22,082 nt of DNA from an uncultured Eubacteriales bacterium (GTDB lineage: Bacteria; Bacillota_A; Clostridia; Christensenellales; Aristaeellaceae). The notes under the pieces were generated by a model, which was given only the letters and a program-made list of their open reading frames with translations, ran no database searches and was not told the DNA's origin. The stretch covers positions 1-22,082 of the forward strand of contig CALVKX010000008.1 in the NCBI GenBank assembly GCA_944333375.1, in the 5' to 3' direction. Positions 6,530 through 15,100 of this stretch are shown one piece after another (position 1 is the stretch's first letter; each line of letters opens with the position of its first letter). Made by a program: the position numbers and the translations under genes.

Positions 6530-7243
6530 ATGCAGAACAACCGCTTTGTGGAGGGCGTGCGCCGCGCGTACGCCCGCTATGACCGCCTGATGGAAAAGCA
6601 GGGCTTTTACGTCGTGCTGGCGGTGTGCGTGCTGGTCATCGTGCTCAGCGCGCTGTATACCTTTGAAATCAGGGATCAGTGGGAGGAGCCGCCCGCCGCC
6701 GTGGAGGAGGAAGCGCTGGCCGCCGGCGGCTCGCAGGAGGCGCAGACGCTCAGCGACGCCAAGGCGCTGGTGGAGAGCCAGGGGGCGCAGCAGTTCGCCC
6801 TTCCAACCGAAGCGCCCCTGCGCTTTACCCAGCCCGTCGAAGGCTTTACCGACCGCGGCTTTTCCGTCACGGAGCCGCAGTTTTTTTCCAAAACCAACGT
6901 CTGGCAGGTTCATCCCGGCATCGACCTGCTCTCGGACTATGGCGCCGTGGTCAAGGCGTGCGCCTCCGGGAGCGTATCGGACGTATGGGAGGACAATCAG
7001 CTCGGCCTGTGCGTGCGCATAAGCCATGAGGGAGGCTACGAAAGCCTCTACGCCGGCCTGAGCAGCGCCGATTATGTGCGCGCGGGCGATCCCGTGGTTC
7101 AGGGACAGACCATCGGGCATGTCGGAAACGGCGTCCTGGCTGAAAGCGATGCGGAGCCGCACCTGCATCTGGAGATCTGGAAGGACGGCCGGGCCGTGGA
7201 TCCCATCGCCGTCTTTCTGGGGGTTGACAACAACAAAATGTAA
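6530..7243 (+). CDS. spoIIQ: SpoIIQ-type M23 (LytM) peptidase-domain protein
   Basis: This 237-residue membrane protein has a cytoplasmic N-terminus, one transmembrane helix (about 26-45), an acidic linker and a C-terminal LytM domain (about 100-235). SpoIIQ in the forespore membrane pairs with SpoIIIAH to form the channel and ratchet linking forespore and mother cell. The metal ligands of an active M23 endopeptidase are all present: H128 and D132 in HPGID, H211 and H213 in HLHLE. It therefore resembles clostridial SpoIIQ rather than the degenerate Bacillus protein. The spoIIQ assignment rests on this architecture and on its position directly after spoIID; an ordinary M23 envelope peptidase is the alternative. 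An in-frame ATG at 6512 lacks a ribosome binding site; 6530 has GGAGGG 6 bases upstream and is preferred. Confidence 0.82.
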   Translation: MQNNRFVEGVRRAYARYDRLMEKQGFYVVLAVCVLVIVLSALYTFEIRDQWEEPPAAVEEEALAAGGSQEAQTLSDAKALVESQGAQQFALPTEAPLRFTQPVEGFTDRGFSVTEPQFFSKTNVWQVHPGIDLLSDYGAVVKACASGSVSDVWEDNQLGLCVRISHEGGYESLYAGLSSADYVRAGDPVVQGQTIGHVGNGVLAESDAEPHLHLEIWKDGRAVDPIAVFLGVDNNKM

Positions 7244-7252
7244 TGATACATT
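7224..7252 (+). promoter_or_regulatory. SigA-type promoter for glmS, overlapping the end of spoIIQ
   Basis: A perfect TTGACA (7224-7229), a 17-base spacer and TACATT (7247-7252) give a leader of about 30 bases before glmS. The -10 box is one arm of the inverted repeat AATGTA-ATGA-TACATT (7237-7252). A second pair, CAAAATGT (7234-7241) and ACATTTTG (7268-7275), frames the start region. Confidence 0.65.
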
Positions 7253-7289
7253 ATGAAACGTTACAAAACATTTTGCGGAGGCGGAAAGC

Positions 7290-9122
7290 ATGTGCGGAAT
7301 TGTTGGGTATATCGGAAGCAAGCAGGCATCGCCGGTGCTGCTGGAGGGTCTGGAGCGGCTTTCCTACCGCGGCTATGACAGCGCGGGCGTGGCGGTGATC
7401 GGTCCCGAGGGGCGCATCAGCGTGCGAAAGGCCAAGGGCAGGCTGGAAAACCTCAGGGCGCTGCTTTCCCAAAGCCCGGTGCAGGGCGTCATCGGCATCG
7501 GACATACGCGCTGGGCGACGCATGGGGAGCCCAGCGACCTCAACGCGCATCCGCATACGGACGTCAAGGGCGGCATCGCGGTGGTGCACAACGGCATCAT
7601 CGAGAATCATGAGTCCCTGCGCAGGTATCTGGAGAGCACCGGCGCGCGCTTTGTCAGCCAGACCGATACGGAGGTGGTGGCGCATCTGCTCAACCATCTC
7701 TATGACGGCGACATGCGCCTTGCGCTCATCCGCGCCATGGGCATGCTGGAGGGAACCTACGCGCTGGGCGTGATCTGCGACCGTGAGCCCGACACCCTCT
7801 ACTGCGCGCGAAACGACAGCCCTCTGGTCATCGGCGCCAAAGACGGGGAAGGGTTCATCGCCTCCGACATCCCGGCCCTGCTGAGCCATACGCGCGACGT
7901 GATCTTCCTGCAGGACCGCGAGATCGGGATTTTGAACCGGCGCGGCGTGAGCGTGTACGACGCCTACGGCAAGACCCGGCAGCACGCCGTGTTCCATGTG
8001 GACTGGGATCTCTCCAGCGCCGAAAAGGGCGGCTATGCCCATTACATGCTCAAGGAGATCCACGAGCAGCCCACGGCCCTGCAAAGCACCTTCGCGCCCA
8101 GGGCCTCGGCGCCCGGGACCTATGAGTGGCTGCCCGTCACCCGCGAGCAGGCCCGCGCACTTTCCAAAATCAGCATCGTGGCGTGCGGCACCGCCTACCA
8201 TGCGGGCATGGTGGGCAAGTATGCCATCGAGCGGCTCGCGCGCGTGCCGGTGGAGGCGGAGATCGCCAGCGAATACCGATACCGCGATCCCATCGTGGGG
8301 GAAAACGAGCTGTTCATCGCCGTGTCGCAAAGCGGCGAAACCGCCGATACGCTGGCCGCCCTGCGCGAGGCCAAGCGCCGCGGCGCGCGCGTGATGGCCA
8401 TCTGCAACGTGGTCGGCTCCACCATCACGCGCGAGGCAGGTGAGGAGAATACCCTCTACACCTATGCAGGTCCCGAAATCGCCGTGGCAAGCACAAAGGC
8501 ATACATCACGCAGGCCGAGCTGATGGTGATGCTGGCGGTGGCGCTGGCGGACCTGCGCGGCGCCATCGATTCCGGGCGCGTGGAGCAGCTGATGGAGGAG
8601 CTGGCCGCTCTGCCCCGCAAGGCGGAGGCGGCGCTGGGCGTGGAGGAACAGCTCCAGCGCCTCACCAGCATGCTCAGCCAGAAGCGGCACGTGTTCTTTG
8701 TGGGACGCGGGATGGATTACGCGCTGTCCATGGAGGCGGCGCTCAAGCTCAAGGAGGTCAGCTATATCTTCAGCGAGGCCTACGCGGCCGGTGAGCTCAA
8801 GCACGGCCCCATCGCCCTGCTCAAGGAGGGACGGCTGGTGGTCGCCACCGTCACCCAGCCCGCGCTGCTGGAAAAGACCCTGAGCAACCTGCGCGAGGTC
8901 TCCGCGCGCGGCGCGCAGGTGGTGGCGGTGTGCCGGGAAAGCCTCGCCGCCAAGGTGCGCGGGCAGGTGGACGAGGTCATCGCCGTTCCCGACGCGGACG
9001 ACCTCATCGCGCCGCTTCTGGCGGTCATTCCGCTCCAGCTCTTTGCCTACTGCATGGCGGTGGCCCGCGGCTGCGACGTGGATAAGCCGCGCAACCTGGC
9101 CAAGAGCGTAACGGTGGAATAA
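7290..9122 (+). CDS. glmS: Glutamine-fructose-6-phosphate aminotransferase (isomerizing)
   Basis: GlmS converts fructose-6-phosphate and glutamine to glucosamine-6-phosphate and glutamate, the first step toward UDP-N-acetylglucosamine for peptidoglycan. The 610-residue cytosolic product has the normal length. After Met removal, Cys2 is the N-terminal nucleophile of the glutaminase domain (CGIVGYIG), followed by HTRWATHG and the conserved HNGIIEN. Two SIS sugar-isomerase domains follow, with SQSGETADTL at about residue 346, ASTKAYITQ and GELKHGP. The C-terminus DKPRNLAKSVTVE is the canonical one. GGAGG at 7277-7281 lies 8 bases before the ATG. It has its own promoter overlapping the spoIIQ stop, so vegetative expression is probably independent of the sporulation genes. 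The leader is too short to hold a glmS ribozyme. Confidence 0.98.
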   Translation: MCGIVGYIGSKQASPVLLEGLERLSYRGYDSAGVAVIGPEGRISVRKAKGRLENLRALLSQSPVQGVIGIGHTRWATHGEPSDLNAHPHTDVKGGIAVVHNGIIENHESLRRYLESTGARFVSQTDTEVVAHLLNHLYDGDMRLALIRAMGMLEGTYALGVICDREPDTLYCARNDSPLVIGAKDGEGFIASDIPALLSHTRDVIFLQDREIGILNRRGVSVYDAYGKTRQHAVFHVDWDLSSAEKGGYAHYMLKEIHEQPTALQSTFAPRASAPGTYEWLPVTREQARALSKISIVACGTAYHAGMVGKYAIERLARVPVEAEIASEYRYRDPIVGENELFIAVSQSGETADTLAALREAKRRGARVMAICNVVGSTITREAGEENTLYTYAGPEIAVASTKAYITQAELMVMLAVALADLRGAIDSGRVEQLMEELAALPRKAEAALGVEEQLQRLTSMLSQKRHVFFVGRGMDYALSMEAALKLKEVSYIFSEAYAAGELKHGPIALLKEGRLVVATVTQPALLEKTLSNLREVSARGAQVVAVCRESLAAKVRGQVDEVIAVPDADDLIAPLLAVIPLQLFAYCMAVARGCDVDKPRNLAKSVTVE

Positions 9123-9136
9123 GGGGCCGCATATGG

Positions 9137-9177
9137 ACGGGCGCCCGTGCGAAAACCGCACAGGCGCCCGTTTCCTT
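9137..9177 (+). terminator. Intrinsic terminator of glmS
   Basis: ACGGGCGCC (9137-9145) pairs with GGCGCCCGT (9163-9171), and an inner GTGCG (9147-9151) pairs with CGCAC (9157-9161) around an AAAAC loop, with one mismatch between the two parts. A T-rich tail (TTTCCTT) follows. It lies in the 57-base gap between the convergent stops. Confidence 0.8.
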
Positions 9178-9179
9178 AT

Positions 9180-12100
9180 TTATCCCCGCAGGGGGAACAC
9201 CGCCTCGTGGATGCGGCCGTCATCCACCAGAATCAGCCGCCCGTCGCGAAGCTGCTCGCCGTCCGCCGAGGGGAAGGGGCAGTCGCGCGAGGCTCGCAGG
9301 TGATAGGTGGAGGCGCCGAAGCGGTAGGTCACGCGCAGGTCATCCCATCCCGGCGGGGCCACGGGCCGGAAGCGCAGCACGTTCGCGCTCTTTTGAAACC
9401 CAAGGAGCTGCGTTAGCACCACGTATTGCAGCCAGCTCGCGCTGCCGGTATACCAGGTCCAGCCGCCGCGCCCGCGTTGCTGGGGATTGGCGTACACATC
9501 CGCGGCAAGCGCATAGGGCTCCACCCGGTAGCGCAGGGCGAGCTGGCGCGTGGCGCAGCGGTGGACGGGGAGCAGGGAGGAGGCAAGCTCCCAGGCGCGC
9601 GCGTCCTGGCCGAGCTGGTGCAGGGCCGCCACGGCCCAGCAGGCGGCATGGGTGTACTGGCCGCCGTTTTCCCGCACGCCGGGCAGGTAGGCGGCGATGT
9701 AGCCAGGCTGTTCCTCCCCCTGGAAGGGGGGAGAAAAGAGCTTGAGAATCCCGATGTCCGGCTCGTAAAGCGCGCGCCAGGCGCTGTCCATGGCCAGGGC
9801 GCAGCGGTCGCGCGACACCCCGCACAGCACGCCCCAGACCTGCGGGAGCAGGTCGATGCGACATTCCGTGCCCCCCGCGCCGCCCAGCCGCGTTCCGTCG
9901 TCGTACCAGGCGCGCAGGTACCATGCGCCGTCCCAGGCGTAACGGTCCAGGGAGGCGAGCAGGGCATCCCTTCGTTCAAGCAGGCGGCGCGCCTCCGGCG
10001 GCTCCAACAGGGGCGCGAAGAGCCGCAGCACCTCGCACAGGAACATGCCCAGCCAGACGCTTTCCCCATTTTCGCCGCCCACGCGGTCCATGCCGTCGTT
10101 CCAGTCCCCGCCGCCCATGAGGGGCAGGCCGTGCGCGCCCGTGGGCGTGAGGTCGATGGCGCGCAGACAGTGCAGCCTCAGCGGCTCGGAAACCTCCGAG
10201 ACCTCCGGGGTAAACAGCCGTTCCCGCTCGCCCTCGGCCAGCGGCTCCCCGTGCAGGTAGGGGACCTCCTGGCCGAGCACGGACGCATCGCCCGTGACCT
10301 GCACGTACAGGGCCGTCACATAGGGCAGAAACAGGCGGTCGTCGCTGATGCGGGTGCGCACGCCGAGGCGTGGCGGGTGCCACCAGTGCTGCACGTCGCC
10401 TTCCTCAAACTGATGGGCGGCGCACTCCAGAAGATGCGCACGGACCGTGTCCGGCTGCGTGTGCAGGAGGCTCAGCATGTCCTGAAGCTGGTCGCGGAAG
10501 CCGTAGGCGCCGCCCGCCTGGTAAAAGCCGGCGCGCATCCACAGCCGCGCCGCCTGCACCTGATAGGGCAGCCAGCGCCCCAGCATGAGCGACATGGCGG
10601 GGTCCGGCAGGTCAAAGCGCAGCGCGCCCAGCATTTCCTCCCATCGCTGGCGCACGGCATGCAGCCGCAGCGTCGGGCCGTCCTGTCGAAAGCGCCCAAG
10701 CGCCTCCAGCAGCTTTTCCGTATTGGCGCAGAAGGCCAGCGCGCTGGTCAGGGTAACCGTCTGTCCGGCCTTGAGCCTGAGGTCAAAGCACAGGACCGCC
10801 GTGTCGCCGGAATCGCTCGGCAGGTTTTCCCCCGCGCACAGCGCGGCGGGGGCGACGCCCCAAAGCCCCTGGAACACCCCGGAGCTCATGGTGGTGCTCA
10901 TGGAGGCGGGCGGGTCTATGCCGCAGAGGCAGGCCACGCCGTCCATGCACGGGTTTTCGGCGAGGACGCCCCCCTCCATGCGGCTCAGCGCCGTAAGCTG
11001 GGCTGCCGCCGGAAGCGCGCCGGGCGAAAAGACGCAGGTGTGCATCAGCGTGAGCGAACGCGCCTGGGGACCGTCGTTTCTGAGCTGAATCACGCGCGCG
11101 CCGATGGCGTCCTCGCCGTCGGTGAAGCAGGACATGCGGCAATAGATGCCGTAGGCGCTACATTCGTAGAGGGTTTCGCCGGGCGCGTGGGTGACGCGCA
11201 CGGGCATGTTGTGCCCCAGCGGCTGGCGGGTGACGGACCAAAGCAGCCGGTGCTCCGTGTCACGAAGGAAGAAGTTTTCCTCGCCCCGCGGGGTCACGCT
11301 GTCGTTGGGCCAGCGGGTGAGGCGGCCGGTATGGCTGTTGCCCGCGTAGGTGAAGATCAGCCCGCTTTCGCCGGCAAGCGTTCCGAAATGTTCCGAGCAC
11401 AGCGGATTGCACCAGGGAGCGGGGGTCTGCCGTCCAGAGGGCAAAGTGATCTGGTAGTCCCCCTCCCGGGTGAAGCCGCCGTATCCGTTGTCAAAGCGCA
11501 GCGCATCCGTCTCCGGCAGGGCCTGCTTCCACTCGCCGCCGGGCCGGCAGGCATAGAGCGGACGGGCGCGGACGGTCAGTTCCAGGGCGCGCAGCTGGTC
11601 GGCCAGCGTGCCGCCGTCCGTGGAGAACACCGCGCGCGCCGATGCGCGCAGAAGCGCAAGCTGTTCCCGGGTGAGGCTGTCAAAGAGGTGGATGCCGCTT
11701 TCCTTTCCGATGAGCTCATGGCTGTGACAGGACTGGGCGAGGGCGCTCAGCCGCTCGCGCAGGGGGTGGCCATAGCCCGAGGGCTGGGTGACGGCCAGCA
11801 CCAGGTCGATCCAAAGGCCGTGCATGCGGTACCAGGCGTGTGCCTTGAGCAGAAGCTGGACAAGGGACAGGTCGTTGTCCTGGCGACATTCCACCAGCAG
11901 GATGGGCAGATCGCCGCTGATGCCCATGCTCCACAGCGCGTCGGGCGGGAGCACGTTTTCCGCCGCCCAGCGGAACTGGAAGGGCTGACCGGTATAGCAC
12001 AGGGCGCCTACCAGGCGGGAGACGGCGTTGAGCATGCCCGCCGACAGGCCCAGATAGCGCGCCGTCACCAGGCCACGCGTGAGGGCCGGGCCGTAGGCGC

Positions 12101-15100
12101 GCAGAGCGCCGTCGATCTGTCCGTAGCGCTCCAGAAAGGCACCGGGCGCTTCGCCCTCACCCGCAAGATGCGTTGAGAAGACGAATTGCAGCCTGCCGCC
12201 GGGTGGAAGCACGAACTGCGCGCGCAGGCTCAGACAGGGCTCGATCATGTCGCCGACCGTGTCCGCCACGGCGCTGATGGGCAGCTCCAGCGCACGCGGC
12301 GCATAGAAGGTGCGCCCGCGGCCCAGAAAGGCCGTGCGGTCGGTCTGAACGCGCATGACGGTGAGGCTTGCGTCCGTGGCCATCAGATGCCACAGCCGCC
12401 GCGTCCCCTCCGCGGGCCCCCGCGGCCGCCGCATCGCGGCAACGCCGTATTTCCCGAGCCGGCCCGTGCGGATGAACAGGTTCTGAAAGGCGGGATGCGC
12501 CTCGTCGTCGCGCCGGGGCGCGAGGGCGGGCTCCAGATAGCTGCACACCTCCATCATGCGCTCCATGCCGCTGCGGTTCTTGAGCGTCAGGCAGGCCAGG
12601 GCGGCGCCGTCCAGCGGGTTGACGAACAGGCGCAGCTCGCTTTCCACCTGGAAGCGCTCGTGGGAGAACACCGCCTGCGCCGTCTCAAAGCTCACCGTCT
12701 GGGACAGCCCCGGGTCGGATGCGTTCCAATAGGCCCCGCTCTGCGAGTCACGAAGATAGAAGCGCATGCCGCCGGGCAGGCGGCAGCTTTCAAAGAAGCG
12801 GGTGAGCATGATGCCGTTGCGGCTGAGATATCCTCCGCCCTGGGCGTCGATGAGCCAGGTGGTTCCCGCACCGTGCAGGAGGTGCGCGTCGATGGGAAAG
12901 CGCATCGGCTCGGCCGCCCGCTGCGCGCTGGCGGCGGGGGAGACGGGCTCGCGCGCCGTGCGGCGCAGGGGACGGCGGATGAGCCCGCGCGCCCGGCAGG
13001 CCTTTTCCTCCAGCAGCAGGCGGTAGGCCTGCGCGCGCGGAAGCTCGGAAAACAGCCTGGCGATATAGCCATCCTCCAGGGCGTTGCATACGGCCAGCAG
13101 GATCATCCCCTGATGATGCGCCATGTGGCTGCGCACGATGCGCATCGGTTGGCCGCCGGTGCGCTCCGGGGAAAAGTCGGCGGCCTCAAACAGCCCCAGC
13201 GGACCTTCCATGCCCAGGGTTTGCAGCCTGAGCAGGTTTTGGAACGCTCCCCTGAGATCCACGGCGAGGGCCAGAAACGTGGCGTAGGGCGCGATGACCT
13301 CGCAGCTCTGCTTTGGGTCCAGCGACAGCCGGGGCAGCCCGAAGGCCTTGTAGAGATAATAGAGATTGGGATCAAAGGCGTAATAGCCGCTTTCGCTCAC
13401 ACCGAACACGCCCCCGCGGCGGCGGCGTTCCTGGGCGCGGACGGCGGCGCGACAGACGCCGCTGAGCATGGTGCCGCTGACCAGGGGCTGAAAGAGGAGC
13501 GGCATGAGGTATTCAAACATGGTGCCGCTATAGCTGATGAGCGTCTGTCCGCCCTGCAGGCGCGTGTACATCCGGCCCAGGCGGTACCAGTGCCGCAGCG
13601 GGACCTGGCGCAGCATGATGGCCACAAAGCTCAAAAGCCGGGATTCGCTGGCCAGCAGATCGTAATGACCCGCGGAAGGCGAGCCGTCCTGGGGATGAAC
13701 GCCGATGCGAAACAGCTCCGCCTCGGCGTCAAAGAGCGCGGAAAAGCGCATGGCCTGCGCCAGCGCGTCCAGGCGGGCGGCGAGGCGGTGATAGGCTGCG
13801 CTGAGCTCGGGCAAAAGCACCCGAATCCCCTGGGCGCAGGTCAGCAGGCAGGCGGCGAGGTTGCCGCTGTCCACCGAGGACACGAAGCGCGGCTCCAGCG
13901 GCTCCAGCGTGCGCGTGTCATACCAGTTGTAGAGATGCCCTTCCCATTTGGGCAGCGCCTCCAGGGTGGCGAGGGTCTGCTCCATGCGCTGCGCCATCTC
14001 GTCCGGGGAAAGCAGCCGGAGGCGTTCCGAGGCGATGAGCGCGCACAGGTACAGGCCGATGTTGGTGGGGGAGGTGCGGTGCGAGATGCCCTTGTTGGGC
14101 TCGATCTGCACGTTGTCGGGCGGCAGGGCATGGTCGTCGTCGGTCATGGCCGTCTCAAAGAAGGTGAGGGTTTCCTTCGCCACGCGGCCCAGCACCTCGC
14201 GCATGTACTCCGTGGGCCGGGGCGCGGGATCGCAGGGCTGCTCCAGAAAGGGCAGAACGAAGGGAAAGGCGGCCCAGAGCGCGCCGGCGGCCATCCCCGC
14301 GGCCACGGCGCCGCCGGGCAGGAGCGAAAGCCCGGCCACGGCCGCCCCGGCAAACATGTTCAGATAGAAAAACAGCATCGGCGGACGGGCGGACGGCCTG
14401 GCAAGCTGCGCCGCGGTGGTCCATGCCAGGAGCTGACGGCGGCTGAACCAGAGACGGTACAGCGTTCGGGCAATGGCGTCCGCCGCCATCCCCGCTTCGC
14501 AGGGCAGGACCGCCAGCCGCACCAGAAGCGGCGGCAGGCCGCGCAAGCCTGCGGGCAAAGCATAGGGGAGCTCGGGCAGGATGAGCGCGCACAGCACCAG
14601 CCAGGTTTGCCCCGAGAGCGCGCCCCAGGCGACCAGCAGCACGCGCAGGGGCGCGACGAGGCTGCGAAGCAGGTTTTGCCAGATCTTGTGGCGGCCGATG
14701 GAATCCAGCGCACGCCGGGGCGGGCGCTGATGGCGCGGAAAGAGGAAAAGCACGTAGGGCAGCAGCTGCCAGTCGCCGCGCGTCCAGCGGTGCAGGCGGT
14801 AGAGAAAGCCCCGCAGCGCCTTGGGATTTCCGTCGTAAAGGGTGATGTCGCTTGCCATGGCGCACCCGGCCAGCTCCCCTTCCAGAAGGTCGTGGCTGAG
14901 CACGCACCCGGGAAGGACATGGTCCACGGTCGCGTCCAGAAAGGGCGCGGGGTCGATGATGCCCTTGCCCATGAACGTCCCCCGGCGGTACAGATCCTGC
15001 CACAGATCGGCGCTGAGGGCATTGTAGGGGTCCGCTCCGCCGCGGCCGCCCAGATAGAGCGAAAGGCGGCTTCCCACGGTGTGCGGGGCGATCTCCATGC

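Noticed and set aside
7244..7289. glmS ribozyme in the glmS leader
   Set aside because: Only 46 bases separate spoIIQ from glmS and the predicted leader is about 30 bases, too short for the ribozyme.
5483..9161. Long minus-strand open frames opposite spoIID, spoIIQ and glmS
   Set aside because: They are antisense shadows of strongly conserved genes, a common effect of high G+C codon use.
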